A stretch of 64,000 nt of DNA. Source: Nicotiana tabacum (lineage: Eukaryota; Streptophyta; Magnoliopsida; Solanales; Solanaceae). Below, in pieces: positions 10,535 through 22,842 of this stretch (positions are counted from its first letter, which is position 1; every line of letters begins with the position of its first letter). The position numbers and the translations under genes are program-made. The notes beneath the pieces are model-generated. The model had not been told where the DNA came from. It searched no databases and saw only the letters and a list, made by a program, of their open reading frames with translations. The stretch is taken from positions 40,900,758 through 40,964,757 of the forward strand of contig NC_134080.1 of assembly GCF_000715075.1 (NCBI RefSeq). The letters are read 5' to 3'.

Positions 10535-10800
10535 GTTTATTTTTCAAGAATTAAAACAAATATTCAGACGTTTTTTTCCTTTCGATTTTATTCTTTTTCG
10601 CTGTCAATTGTTTTGAAAAAAATAAGCTTTTTTTGGAGAGAAAATGTTGGAGTTGTGAGTGGAAGAAAGGAAGGAATCCGCGGGACCAGGGAAAGGAAGA
10701 GAGCAACAGAATTTTGATTTAGAAGTTAGGCTTATTTTTTTTTAAATATTTTTTATGCCACCGCGGGTCTGATGCGTTACACTTGCAAAGAATTAAAGAT
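10535..10800 (-). promoter_or_regulatory. 5' leader and promoter region of the synaptotagmin gene
   Basis: Upstream of the start codon on the minus strand. CT-rich and pyrimidine-rich tracts (10555-10600) could be leader sequence. An AT-rich stretch, AAAATATTTAAAAA near 10739-10752, is the best TATA-like candidate. No transcription start can be fixed from sequence alone. Confidence 0.35.
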
Positions 10801-11034
10801 TATGACTAATTAAATTGAAAAGCATATTTCTTATGCTTTGGTTTTTAAAGTAATGTTTTTGTCAAGAAAGCAATTTATTCCTTTCTTGAATTTTCTGTAC
10901 TTTGCTGCTCATCTTTTAATAATTTTTAGTGGTAGTGTGTGGGGGAATGCATTTGTTATTTTTTATATATTATTGTTGTTATTTTTATTATGCATTTTTA
11001 GGGTACTAATATATCATTTTCTATTGCTTTTTTT

Positions 11035-11154
11035 GAGCCGAGGGTCTCCTGGAAACAGCCTCTCTACCCTTCGGGGTAGGGGTAAGGTCTGCGTACATAT
11101 TACCCTCCCACTTGTGAAATTATATTGGGTTGTTGTTGTTGTTATTGTTGTTGT
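11035..11154 (+). mobile_element. TS-type SINE, 3' portion
   Basis: Begins GAGCCGAGGGTCTCCTGG, continues through CTACCCTTCGGGGTAGGGG, GGTCTGCGTACAT and ends in a TTG-rich tail (TTGTTGTTGTTATTGTTGTTG). This is the 3' part of the tRNA-Lys-related TS SINE family known from tobacco. The 5' tRNA-like half is not recognisable, so the copy is truncated or decayed. Confidence 0.75.
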
Positions 11155-11800
11155 GTGGGGAATGCAATTACTTCTAAGTTTATTGCTGAAGATTGTCGAA
11201 TCTTTGACAAAGTTGTTTAGATCTTTCTTATATCTGCGTAAAGGCAACTGTGAAGTTTTCAAAACTTTTTAATCATAAAATTGCATACTTTATCATGAAT
11301 TTAACATAAGAATAAAATGAGCTTAGGCAATGTACAGTGTAACAAGTGACCCAGCATGATTGACCAAGCTTTTAAAATTAATTTATTTTGAAAAGTGTAT
11401 GAAAAACAATTTCTGTTTAGCTAAATAGTTTGAAAATATTTTTGATCAGCAATTAGTGTTTGACCAAGGTTCTAAAAAAGTACTTCAGAAAAGTTTTTTT
11501 GACAAAAAAATTACTTTTTTTCTCCTCAAAAGCATTTTTTTCTTATAAAAATTTGATCAAACACCTTAAATTTTAAAAAAGATCAATTCTGATTAAAAAA
11601 AGACTTGATCAAACGGGCTATCAATCTATATCAAAAAATTTGTCACGTTTTTAGCTCACAAAAGCCGAATTAGTGAATTGTGCCTGATATTTTGACTATC
11701 ACCTTTATAATATTAAGAAAACTACACTTATTGAGAAAGGATGATTAATTAATTGTAAACGAAAAGCGCCAACAAATTAGGATAGGAAACTTATTAATTC
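11155..11800. other. AT-rich intergenic DNA with a probable MITE (about 11361-11626)
   Basis: Inside it, the pair TGACCAAGCTTTT (11361) and CTTGATCAAACGGGCTA (about 11610-11626) look like inverted ends of a short non-coding element whose middle contains further copies of the AAAAGT/ACTTTT motif. The remainder is AT-rich with nothing recognisable. Confidence 0.4.
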
Positions 11801-12041
11801 CTCCGTTTCAGTTTACGTGAACCTATATTCTTTTTGGTCCGTTAAAAAAAATAATCTTTTTTTTTAAATTTGAAAATAATTTAGCTTAAATTTACAATTT
11901 TACCCTTAGTGAGAAGTTTTTATAACCACACAAATACTCTGGGTCCTATTTTGACTTATTTAGGACCATAAATTCCAAAATATTCATTTTTTCTTAAACT
12001 CTGTACCAGTGGCGGGTTCACGCAAATTAGAACACAGGGAA
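11801..12041. mobile_element. Stowaway/Mariner-type MITE
   Basis: Left end CTCCGTTTCAGTTTACGTGA is the inverted counterpart of the right end TTCACGCAAATTAGAACACA with several mismatches. The body (ACCTATATTCTTTTTGGTCC, CCACACAAATACTCTGGG, TTTAGGACCATAAATTCC) matches a MITE type widespread in Solanaceae. No coding capacity. Confidence 0.7.
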
Positions 12042-12765
12042 TAGGAAGCACTTTGGGACTGTGGTATACAGTATGACTGGAGTTGAAAGCTGCTGACTTG
12101 TAATTTGATGGTGACTTTGGCTACAAAGGAGCTGTCCACGTGTACCAGAAAAGTGTTGCGTGTCTTCCTATAGAAAGTTAGAGATTTTGTTTTGCTGTCG
12201 TGCTGCTGTATGCCTGCATATATACTTGACTGGATAGTGAAAACATTTGTGTTTTTGCTTTTTCATCTTATTTTGATCTGATACGAAATTTAGAAATATA
12301 AAAGAGATATTCGAATTTTGTATTATTAAATTAAAGGTATGTATATTAAAATAAAATTAAAATTTATATATAATATTCCAAAAAAATAAAAACCTTTTAT
12401 TATAAACATGTCATTAAAAAAAGTAAAACAAAATATTGATGACTTATATACAAAAGGTGGCATTCTTTCCAAAAAAATTAATTAAAAAGACATAAATGAA
12501 GTGAAGGAAGTATGACAAGGAAATGATTAAAGATAACTTTTTACAATATAAAAAAAAAATCCTACAAAAATGTCATGTGTATTATTTTCAAATCTTGTGC
12601 GTTTTAAATTAAAGATATTTTACATAAAACCGAAAAAAAAGGTTATAAAAGATCAGAAAACATATATGTTTTACTCGATGATTGGGGAAGTTATGTTGGG
12701 ATGGGAAGTTGGTAAATGGGAAATGAAAGGAAGAAATGTGAAGGAAAAGTGAGTAGTTCTCTTGT
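12042..12765. other. AT-rich intergenic DNA left of gypsy 1
   Basis: No gene seen. The segment from about 12250 to 12510, ending GGTGGCATTCTTTCC...GAAGTGAAGGAAGTA, resembles a decayed MITE, but only one end can be recognised. The target-site copy CTTGT at 12761-12765 belongs to gypsy 1. Confidence 0.45.
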
Positions 12766-13385
12766 TGTTACGATTCAAGTTTGTTCTCCGTGAACGACGA
12801 CACCTAGTCTCTACGATTAGGTAAATCTAACAATTGCAGAAAAAGAAACAAAATGCGGAAAAACTAATAAAAACTGAAGATAAACAAATATAAAAGCGTT
12901 TAAGATGCCGCTCGGCATATACTAATACAAGATCTCAAAAACTAAACAACTTCCCAAAACCCGGAATCTCATGAAATCACAAGTTAAGGATACTACATAG
13001 TGCTCTAACTCCAGAATTTCTAAAACAAAGTAAATACAGAAGGGCTGTAATTACAAGAGAGAATGGAAAGGGACTCCTCGGTCTGCGGACGCGGCAGATA
13101 TACCTCGAAGTCTTTGAAGGATCGTATTGCCTCAAGAATGGTAGGGTTGAGCCGAAGAACCTGGATCTACACATGAAAAACATGCGTAGAAAAGACATGA
13201 CTACACCACAGCGGTACTCAGTAAGTGCCAAGCCTAACCTCGGTCGGGTAGTGACGAGGAAAGTCAGGGCCCTACTGATTATAGATGAAATAAGCAAGGT
13301 AAACAGTATAGAATATAGGAATATAATTTAAGTGCTAACAGTCTATATCAATTAAAAACACAGAAGGAATCTAACTCCATACACA

Positions 13386-13680
13386 GAAATAGCAACAGGG
13401 GATCTCCCGGGATACCGGCCCATAGTCCTAAACGTAAATGTCCAGAGGATCTCCCGGGATACTGTCCCGTAGTCCGAATCATAAAGATGCAGGGAAAACT
13501 CCCAGAATACCAATCTGTAGTCCCAAAGTAAATATCCAGTATAGGGGATCTACCGGGTGCTGTCCCGTAGTCCCAAATATAAATGTGCAGGGGCATCTAC
13601 CGGAATACCGATCCGTAGTCCCAAAGTAAACAAACAGGGGGAACTCCCGGGATACCGTCCCGTAGTCCCAAAGTAAACAC
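13386..13680 (-). repeat. Hairpin minisatellite in gypsy 1 3' LTR
   Basis: Six diverged units of about 45 bp on the pattern GATCTCCCGGGATACCGTCC plus CGTAGTCCCAAA plus a variable tail. The core CGGGA-TACCG-TCCCG is a 5-bp stem with a 5-base loop. The matching array in the 5' LTR is at 21424-21705. Confidence 0.85.
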
Positions 13681-14574
13681 ACAGCAACAACATGAAGAAT
13701 ATTCAGTTCAATCCAATTTCCACCAAGGTAAAACATGTATTTCTAACCTAGCATGTTGCACAGAATTTAAATAAATCAGTTTGAGCAAATAAAACAATTA
13801 AGTCACTTAGACATGCTTCCCTAATCTAACAGTAGGTTTAAATTTCAAGTAATTTACAACAAGGAAGAAAACACAGTTATAGTTACTTAATGAAAACAAG
13901 ATTTTCAAAAATTAGCACATGTACGCGCTCGTCACCTCAAGCACAAGGCATTTCATATATCAACAATACCAAATCCTAAGGGGAGTTCCCCCCCCCCCCA
14001 CAAAGTTAGAAAAGCCGCTTACCTCGAACCAGCTCAAAAATCAACTCGAAACCACGCTCTTGCCACTAATACTTGACTCCAAATGACCCAAATCTATTCA
14101 AATCAATTGCACAATGTAAATATATTTTCAAGTAACTAATTTCACTAATTAATTCAAATCTAACACGCGAAATTAAGATAATTGCCCAAAAAGTCCCTCA
14201 GGCCCACGTCTCGGAATTCGGTAAAAGTTACGGATTATGAATCCCCATTCACTCACGAGTCTAACCATACCAAAATTATCCAAATCCGATGTCAAATTCT
14301 CAATCAAAACTCGAAAATTAGGCCTAAGAACGTTTCCAAAATTTTCCCCAATTTCTCACCCAAATCCGAAATTAGATGATGAATTCACGTTTAGACTAAT
14401 GGGTTACAAGCAAAAAGGCGTTAGGAATCATTATCTAATTGATATATCTGAAAATCCCTCAAAATCTCGCTCAAATCCGAGCTCCCAAACTCTAGTTTTG
14501 ATAAAAATGGCTAAACCCTCGATTTTGAAATTATAATCTATCCAGGTAAATCCTTCTTCACGAACCGGAAGGAC

Positions 14575-14806
14575 CATCGCGTTCGCGAAGCACAACTTCG
14601 CTTGGCCCAGAATTCCTTCATCGCAAACGCGATAGCAACCTTCTCCGTCCTACGCGAACGCGGGACCCTCTTTGCAAACGCGTAGGCATATGACCTCACA
14701 GCTTCGCGAACGTAGGACCATTATCGCGAATGCGAAGCATTAAGCTTCCACAAACCCCAGCTCCTCTTCGCGAACGCGAGACCCTACTCGCGAACGCGAA
14801 GAAGGA
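14575..14806 (-). repeat. Palindrome cluster in gypsy 1 3' LTR
   Basis: Roughly eight to ten scattered copies of CGCGAACGCG-type palindromes (TTCGCGAAC, ACGCGAACGCG, TCGCGAACGCGAAG), separated by short non-palindromic stretches. Many have C to T or G to A decay at CG. The counterpart is at 22578-22842. Confidence 0.8.
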
Positions 14807-15498
14807 AACGAGAAGTGAAGACCTGTTGCATTTTCTACAATTCTCTAAGTCTAAAAATGACTTGTTGAGAATCCGAAACACACCCGAGGCTCCCGGGACC
14901 TCAAGCAAACATGCCAACCAATCCTAAAATATCATTCAAACTTGTTCCAATCTTCGGAACACTCAAAACAATATCAAAACACTAAATTAACATCGAATTC
15001 AAGCCTAAGAACTCCAAAAACTCTCAAATTCCGCTTTCGATCAAAAAGTCTATCAAACCTCGTCCGAATGACCTGAAATTTTGCAAGCACGTCACATTCA
15101 ACACTACGGAGATACTCCAACTTCCGTAATTCCATTCCAACCCCGATATCAAAATCTCACTATCGAATCGGGAACTTTAAAAATTTAACATTCGGCATTT
15201 CAAGTCTAAATAAGCTACAGACCTCCAAAACATAATCCGAACATCCCTCTAAGCCCGAAATCACCCAACGGAGCTAAAGGAATTGACGGAATTCCATTCC
15301 GAGGCCGTTTTCACACTGCTCCAACTACGGTCCAAATTCTAAAGCTTAAGCTCTCTTTTAGGGACTAAGTATCCCAAAACACTCCGAAACTCAAAACAAA
15401 TCATCTCGGCAAATCAAAATAGTAGAAACAAACACAGGGAAAGCATTTAATAGGGGATCGGGGCGTTAATTCTTAAAACAACCGGTCGGGTCATTACA

Positions 15499-15516
15499 TC
15501 CTCCCCCTCTTAAAAC
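15499..15516 (-). other. Gypsy 1 polypurine tract
   Basis: On the minus strand TAAGAGGGGGAGGA immediately precedes the 3' LTR; this is the usual primer for plus-strand DNA synthesis. Confidence 0.85.
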
Positions 15517-16998
15517 ATTTGTCCTTCCTCGAATGAGCATAGAGACATACCTGAAGTGGTGAAAAGATGAGGATAACGGCTGTGCATATCCTGCTTGGTC
15601 TCCCAGGTCGCCTCCTCGACCGGCTGACCCCGCCACTGAACCTTCACTGTTGCAATGTTCTTTGACCTCAGTTTCCAAACCTACCTGTCCAATATTGCCA
15701 CTAACTCCTCAACATAAGATAGATCCTTGTCCAACTGGACTGAACTAAAATCCAACACGTGCGACGAATCACCGTGATACTTTCATAGCATCGAAACATG
15801 AAATAACAGATAAATTCCTGCCAAGTTGAGAGGTAAGGCAAGCTCATAAGCAACCTCCCTAATACGTCTCAATATCTCAAAAGAACCAATAAACCTCGGA
15901 CTCAACTTCCCTTTTTTACCAAATCTCATAACGCCCTTCAGAGGCGAAACCGGAAGCAGAACCCGATGTCCAACCTTATAGGAAACATCACGGACCTTCC
16001 GATCCGCGTAACTCTTCTATTTGGATTGGGCTGTACGGAGTTTGTCCTGAATCACCTTAACCTTCTCCAAAGCATCCGAACCAAGTCTATGCCTAATAAT
16101 CTAGCCTCACCGGTTCAAACCAACCCACCGGGGATCTACATCGCCTACCATACAAGGCCTCATACGGTGCCATCTGAATGCTGGACTGATAGTTGTTATT
16201 GTAGGCAAACTCCGCCAGTGATAAGAACTGATCCCAAGAACCACCAAACTCCATCACACACGTACAGAGCATATTCTCAAGAATCTAAATAGTACGCTCA
16301 GACTGTCCGTCCGTCTAGGGGTGAAATATTGTGCTCAACTCCACCGGAGTACCTAACCCATGGTGTACGGCCCTCCAGAACCGTGATATGAACTGCGTAC
16401 GTCTATCTGAAATGATGGAAACTGGAATGTCATGCAGACGAACAACCTCCCGGATATAAATCTCTGCCAATCACTCCGAAGAATAGGTAGTACACACATG
16501 AATAAAGTGCGTGGACTTGGTCAGTTAATCCACAATCACCCAAATGGCATCGAACTTTCTCAAAGTCCGTGGGAGCCCAACTACGAAGCGCATGGTTATC
16601 CGCTCCCACTTGCATTCCGGAATCTCTATCTGCTGAAGCAACCCATCTGGTCTCTGGTGCTCATACTTCACCTGCTGACAATTGAGGCACTGAGCCATAA
16701 ACCCAACTATATCTTTCTTCATCCGCCTCCACCAATAGTGCTGCCTCAAATCCTGGTACATCCTCGTGGCACCTAGATGGATGAAATACCACAAACTATG
16801 GGCCTTCTCTAGAATCAACTCCTGAAGCCCATCAACATTGGGTACATATACCCGACCCTGCATCCTCAATATCCCGTCATCACCAATAGTTATATCTCTA
16901 GAATCACCGTACAGAACTTTGTCCTTGAGGACGAGTAAATGAGGGTCATCATACTGACGTTCCCTAATACGATCAAATAAGGAAGACCGAGAGACCAC
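15510..16998 (-). pseudogene. Gypsy 1 integrase and chromodomain, broken
   Basis: The part at 16525-16998 is an open 157-codon piece with the zinc-binding HHCC site (IHLGATRMYQDLRQHYWW, then CLNCQQVKYEHQRP) and the start of the core. The first catalytic Asp of the DDE triad reads Arg here (ITMRFVVGLP), so the enzyme would be inactive. Downstream the core and the GPY/F region survive only in pieces with stops. Between about 15540 and 15720 a chromodomain is recognisable (VQWRGQPVEEATWE, SRYPHLF), with a stop just before it (LDR then TAG). Chromodomains of this clade direct integration to heterochromatin. Confidence 0.85.
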
Positions 16999-17010
16999 AC
17001 AAGCTAGAAA

Positions 17011-18775
17011 CTAACTAGGCCCCGAAAGATCCAATCTCACAAACCGGCTGGCTAAGGCTTGAACATCCATCGCCATGGGCCTCTCTGCTGTTGATAAATA
17101 AGCCAAACTACCCAAACTCTCTGCCCGGCGACTCAAAGCATCGGCCACTACATTGGCCTTTCCCAGGTGATACAAGATATTGATATCATAGTCCTTCAGT
17201 AGCTCTAACCACCTCCTCTGGCGCAAATTAAGATCCTTTTGCTTGAATAAATGCTGCAAACTTTGGTGATCAGTATAGATCTCACAAGGAACACCGTACA
17301 AATAATGACGCCAGATCTTCAAAGTGTGAACAATAGCAGCTAACTCGAGATCATGGACATGATAATTCTTCTCATGTACCTTCAACTGTCTGGACGCGTA
17401 GGCAATCACCCTACCGTCCTGCATCAATACTGCTCCAAGGCCAATCATCGAGGCATCATAATAGACAGTATAAGACCTTGAACGTGTAGGCAATATCAAA
17501 ACTGGGGCTGTAGTCAAAGCTGTCTTGAGCTTCTGGAAGCTCACCTCACACTCTTCCATCTACTGGAATGGAGCACCCTTCTAGGTCAGCTTGGTCATAG
17601 GTGCTGCAATAGATGAAAACCCTTTAACAAATCGACGGTAATAACCCGCCAAACCAAGAAAACTGCGGATCTCTATAGCTGAGGATGGTCTGGGCCAACT
17701 CTGCACTGCTTCCACTTTCTTCAAATCCACCTATACCTCCCTCACTCGATACTACGTGACCCAAGAATGTAACAGAATCCAACCAAAACTCACACTCTTC
17801 CATCTACTGGAATGGAGCACCCTTCTGGGTCAGCTTGGTCATAGGTGCTGCAATAGATGAAAACCCTTTAACAAATCGACGGTAATAACCCGCCAAACCA
17901 AGAAAGCTGCGGATCTCTATAGCTGAGGATGGTCTGGGCCAACTCTGCACTGCTTCCACTTTCTTCAAATCCACCTATATACCCTCACTCGATACCACGT
18001 GACCCAAGAATGGAACAGAATCCAACCAAAACTCACATTTCGAGAACTTTGCATATAACTTCTTTTCCCTCAAAGTCTGAAGCACTGTCCTCAGGTGCTG
18101 CTCATGATCCTCCCGACTCCGGGAGTATACCAGAATATCATCAATAAAGACAATGATGAACGAGTCAAGATATGGCCGGAACACACTGTGCATCAAATGC
18201 ATGAAGGCTGCTGGGGAATTAGTCATCCCAAATGACATAACAAGGAACTCGTAATGACCATACCGAGTCCTGAAAGCAGTCTTCGGAATGTCTGGCTCTC
18301 GAATCTTCAACTGATGGTAACCTGAACGCAAGTCAATCTTAGAAAACACTCGTGCACCCTGTAACTGGTCAAACAAATCATCAATACGAGGCAAAGGATA
18401 CCGGTTCTTCACTGTAACTTTGTTCAACTAGCGGTAATCAATGCACATACGTATAAAACCATCCTTTTTATTCACAAATAAGACAAGAGCACCCCAAGGT
18501 GATATACTAGGCCGAATAAAACCCTTATCAAGCAATTCCCGTAACTGATCCTTCAACTCCTTCAACTCAGGAGGGGCCATAAGATATGGAGGAATAGAAA
18601 TGGGCGGCAATAGATCAATGCCAAAATCAATATCTCTGTCAGGTGGCATACCCAGAAGATCAACTGGAAACACATCAGGGGAGTCCCGTACTACTGGGAC
18701 TGAATCAGCTGTAGGGGTATCAACACTAACATCTCTCACATAGGCTAGATACACGTTACACCCCTTCTCCACCAT
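17011..18775 (-). pseudogene. Gypsy 1 reverse transcriptase and RNase H, broken
   Basis: Three open pieces. 18428-18775 holds the N-terminal part ([20 protein letters not shown] to CIDYR, then a TAG). 17975-18427 holds the core: [10 protein letters not shown] with the motif A Asp, then [19 protein letters not shown] with the catalytic FIDD. 17011-17559 is RNase H ([39 protein letters not shown], ending VVADALSRR). A tandem duplication of about 244 bp at 17550-18036 throws the frame between reverse transcriptase and RNase H. Confidence 0.9.
17550..18036. repeat. 244-bp tandem duplication inside gypsy 1 pol
   Basis: 17550-17793 and 17794-18036 are near-identical direct copies (both start ACTCTTCCATCTACTGGAAT). 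They differ by a few substitutions and one base in length (CCTATACCTCCC against CCTATATACCC). The junction sits at the short repeat CTCACA. Confidence 0.9.
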
Positions 18776-18818
18776 TCGCTGAGCTTTAAGAAATAAATAA
18801 CTCTACTGGGAGTGTGAT

Positions 18819-19331
18819 CTAAAGTACCCTCCACTCTACTCGCGGTACACCTGGCATAGCCAATGTCACAGTTTTGGCGTGATAATCAAGATTAACATAA
18901 TGGAGCGACAACCAATCCATGCCCAAGATAATATTTAAATCTACCATGCCGAGCAATAATAAATCGGCTCTGGTCTCAAAACCACTAAGAGCAACCAAAC
19001 ACGACCGATAAATGCGGTCCACAATAAGAGAATCCCCTACAGGAGTAGAAACATAAATAGGGGAACTCAAAGAATCCCGAGATAAGCCCAAATACAGGGC
19101 AAAATAAAAAGACACATAAGAATAAGTGGATCCGGGATCGAATTGAACCAATGCATCTCTATGACAAACCAGGACAATACCTGTGATGAAAAAATCAGAG
19201 GCGACAGCCTCGGTACGGGTAGGAAGGGCATAATATCTGGCCTGGCCTCCCCCTCTAGGGCGACTTGTACCTCCCCAACCTCCACCTCTAGCTGGATGAG
19301 TAGGTGGGGTAGCAACTGGTGCTGGAACCAT
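18819..19331 (-). pseudogene. Gypsy 1 aspartic protease region
   Basis: 170 open codons. The start is a Gly/Arg-rich linker from the end of gag (ARGGGWGGTSRPRGGGQ). The protease motif FDPGSTYSYVS lies about residue 60 with the catalytic Asp kept, and DLNIILGMDWL is the second conserved block. The frame stops at 18819 and the next pol piece is in another frame. Confidence 0.85.
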
Positions 19332-19393
19332 AGCCTAGGAACTCTGCAGGGCACGCTGTAGCTAGGAAGTCTGTGGAGGTGTACCCCTCCTAA

Positions 19394-20582
19394 GTCTGGG
19401 GCAATCCCTCACCATGTGGCGTGTGTCACCACACTCAAAACAAGCTCTGGGAGGACGTGGTGGCTATGACTGGATCGAGCCAGGTATGCTGGACTGGCCA
19501 CCAGAAGCACCCCGTACATGAGGCGCACTAGATACTAGAGGTGCATAATAGGTCTCCTGAGGTATAGGAGGAGCTAGAATACCACTGGCTGTTGGAAGAG
19601 CTGAATGAACGGGACGACTCATATAACCCCTACCATGAAGAACTGCAACTGGAGCACGGGCACCAGAATAATGGCCCGACTCTCGAGACATCTTGGCCTC
19701 CTTCTCCTCTCTATCCTGAGCATGCATACCCTCCACTCTCCTAGCAATGCTCACCACCTACTGATAAGAAATATCCATCTCCAACTAACGAGCTATGCTA
19801 GACCTGATGCTGGGAATGGGTCCCTCAATAAACTATCGAACCCTCTCACGAACTGTAGCCACCAAAGCTGGTGTATGCCTAGCCAAGTTGGTGAAACAAA
19901 CAACATACTCCAAAACAGTCATAGTGCCCTGGTGCAAATACTCAAACTCTGCGCGTCATGCGTCCCTGAGGCTCTGAAGAACAAACTCTCTCAGGAACAT
20001 ATTTGAAAATTGAGTCCAAGTAAGGATGCTGCCTCAGTTGGACTGTTCAACTCAAAAGTATGCCACCACTGGCAGGTGACTCCTTGAAGCTTGAAGGCAG
20101 TGAAAGAAATCCCACTCGATCCTGATATACCCATAGTGCGGAGGATACAATGAAACTCCTCTAGAAATCCCAGGGCATCATCTGATGCTAAACCACTGAA
20201 TATAGGAGTCTTATACTTCTTGAACCTCTCAAGCCTCCACTCCTTCCCTCTAAAGCTGCTGCCCTATCCTTGGGCTGATCTGGAACTGCAGGCGGTACCG
20301 GTATAACCTTTGGGATCTGATCAACCTAGAATCGCTGCTCAGGACTACAGGTGGCGGGAGTCTGTGCTCCTCCCCTGGCCTGGGATGTGACTTCAGCAAG
20401 GGGAATTAGCCCTGCATGATCTAGAGTGGTGTACATGCTCACGAACTGTGCAAGAGTCTCCTAACGAGCTGGAATAGTAGTAGCAGTAGGCGTAGTCAGC
20501 CTCTACCCCGGCCCCGACTTCTGATGGCTCTAGCAGGGGGCGCGAGTGCCTGGTCATCTCTCGTAGCACGTATCCTTACCAT
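19394..20582 (-). pseudogene. Gypsy 1 gag, broken
   Basis: Starts at an ATG (20580-20582) reading MVRIRATRDDQALAP, but meets TGA within 30 codons (RSRGRGRG then stop). Later pieces include MVSIARRVEGMHAQDREEKE at 19757 and an intact CCHC zinc knuckle at about 19394-19439 (CFECGDTRHMVRDC). Several stops lie between, so no full gag can be made. Confidence 0.8.
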
Positions 20583-20771
20583 CTGTGAGAGAATAAAAGA
20601 TAGAAGTTTAGAATTGTGATATCAAAAAAATCTCGCACGACAAGGAAATCAAATGAAGTGAAGTTTTCCTAACAGTTACATAGCCTCTCGTAGATAAGTA
20701 CAGACTTCTCCGTACCAATCCTCAAGACTCTAATAAATCGGCTTGTGATTCATGACTCCTATGAACCTAGA

Positions 20772-20783
20772 GCTCTGATTCCA
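20772..20783 (-). other. Gypsy 1 primer-binding site
   Basis: Minus strand TGGAATCAGAGC, three bases inside the 5' LTR end. It differs at one base from TGGTATCAGAGC, the usual site for initiator methionine tRNA. Confidence 0.85.
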
Positions 20784-21423
20784 ACTTGTCACAACCCAAG
20801 TTCGCTCTCCATGAACTGTCGTGACGACACCTAGTCTCTACGACTAGGTAAGCCTAACAATTGCGGAAAAAGAAACAAAATGCGAAAAAACTAATAAAAA
20901 TTGAAGATAAACAAATATAAAAATGTTTAAGATGCCGCTCGGCATATACTAATACAAGATTTCAAAAAATTGAACAACTTCCCAAGACTCGGAATCTCAT
21001 GAAATCACAAGCTAATGATACTACATAGTCTTCTAACTCCAGAATGTCTAAAACAAAGTAAATACAGAAGGGCTGTAACTACAAGAGAGAATGAAGAGGG
21101 ACTCCTCGGTCAGCAGACGCGGCAGATATACCTCGAAATCTCTGAAGGATCGCCTCGCCTCAAGGATGGTAGGGCTGAGCCGAAGAACCTGTATTTGCAC
21201 ATGAAAAACATGCGCAGAAAGGGCATGAGTACACTACATTGATACTCAGTAAGTGTCAAGCCTAACCTCGGTCGGGTAGTGATGAGGAAAGTCATGGCCC
21301 TACTGATTATAGATGAAATAAACAAGGTAAGCAGTATAGAATATGACAATATAATTTAAGTGCTAACAATCTATATTAATTAAAAACACAGAAGGAATCT
21401 AACTCAGTAAACAGAAATAGTAA

Positions 21424-21705
21424 CAAGGGATCTCCCGGGATATCATCCCGTAGTCCATAACGTAAATATCTAGAGGATCTCTCGGGATACCGTCCCATAG
21501 TCCGAATCATAAAGATGCAGGGAAAACTCCCGGAATACCAATCTGTAGTCCCGAAGTAAATATCCAGTACGGGGGATCTATAGGGTGCTGTCCTGTAGTC
21601 CCAAATATAAATGTGCATTGGGATCTACCGGAATACCGATATGTAGTCCCAAAGTAAACAAACAGGGGGATCTCCCAGGATACCGTCCCATAGTCCCAAA
21701 GTAAA
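21424..21705 (-). repeat. Hairpin minisatellite in gypsy 1 5' LTR
   Basis: Six units of about 45 bp, same layout as at 13386-13680. Individual units differ from their counterparts by scattered substitutions, so unit number has been stable since insertion. Confidence 0.85.
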
Positions 21706-22577
21706 CACACAACAGCAACACGAAGAATATTCAGTTCAATCCAACTTCATACAAAGGTAAAATAGGTATTTCTAATCTAGCATGCTGCACAGAATTCAAA
21801 TAAAGCAATTTTAGAAAATAAAGCAATTAAGTCACTTAGACATGCTTCCCTAACCTAACAGTAGGTTTAAATTTCAAGTAATGTAGAAAAGAAAAACACA
21901 ATTATAGTTACTTAATGAAAACATGATTTTCAACAATTAGCACATGTACGCACTCGTCACCTCACGTACAAGGCATTTCATATATCAACAATACCAAATC
22001 CTAAGGGGAGTTCCCCCACACAAGGTTAGGCAAGCCACTTACCTCGAACCAGCTCAAAACTCAACCCGAAACCACGCTCTTGCCACGAGTACTAGACTCC
22101 AAATGACCCAAATCTATTCAAATCAATTGCATAATGTAAATATAACCTCAAGTAACTAATTTCACTAATTAATTCGAAGCTAACACACGAAATTAAGATA
22201 ATTGCCCGAAAAATCCCCTGGGCCCACGTCTCAGAATTGGGTAAAAGTTATAGATTATGAACCCCTATTCACTCATGAGTCTAACCATACCAAAATTATC
22301 CAAATCCGATATCAAATTCCTAATCAAAACTCGAAAATTAGGCCTAAGAGCTTTTCCAAATTTTCCCCAATTTCTCAACCCAAACACAAAATTAGATGAT
22401 GAATTCACGTTTAGATTTATAGGTTACAAGAAAAAAGGAGTTAGGAATCATTACCCAATTGATATCTCTAAAACTCCCTCAAAATCTCGCTCAAATCTGA
22501 GCTCCCAAACTCTAGTTTTGATAAAAATGGCTAAACCTTCGATTTTGAAATTTTATAATCTACCCAGGTAAATCCTT

Positions 22578-22842
22578 CTTCGCGAACGCGGAAGGACCAT
22601 CGCGTTGAAGCACAACTTTGCTTGCCCCAGAATTCCTTCATTGCGAACGCGATGACCCTGTCGTGAACGCGATAGCAACCTTCTCCTCCCTACGCGAACG
22701 CGAGACCCTTTTGGCGAACGCGTAGGCATACGACCTCATAGCTTCGCGAATGCGGGACCATCATCGCAAACGGGAAGCGTTAAGCTTCCAACAGCCCCAG
22801 CTCCTCTTCGCGAACGCGAGACCCACTCGCGAACGTGAAGAT
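22578..22842 (-). repeat. Palindrome cluster in gypsy 1 5' LTR
   Basis: Copies of TCGCGAACGCG-type palindromes, including one pair (GCGAACGCGATGACC and GTGAACGCGATAGC) where the left LTR has fewer copies. Confidence 0.8.

Larger units (their letters stand above)
12766..15498 (-). repeat. Gypsy 1 3' LTR
   Basis: 2733 bp. In element orientation it starts TGTAATGACCCGACC and ends near CTTGAATCGTAACA. Within it are the palindrome cluster (14575-14806) and the minisatellite (13386-13680) described separately. A run of 12 C sits at 13988-13999. Confidence 0.93.

Noticed and set aside
10838..11272. 144-codon hydrophobic frame
   Set aside because: Runs through a TS-type SINE and its TTG tail; composition explains the Val/Leu-rich product.
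15466..15678. 70-codon minus-strand frame at the end of gypsy 1
   Set aside because: Off-frame reading over the chromodomain; the real domain is in another frame and has a stop.
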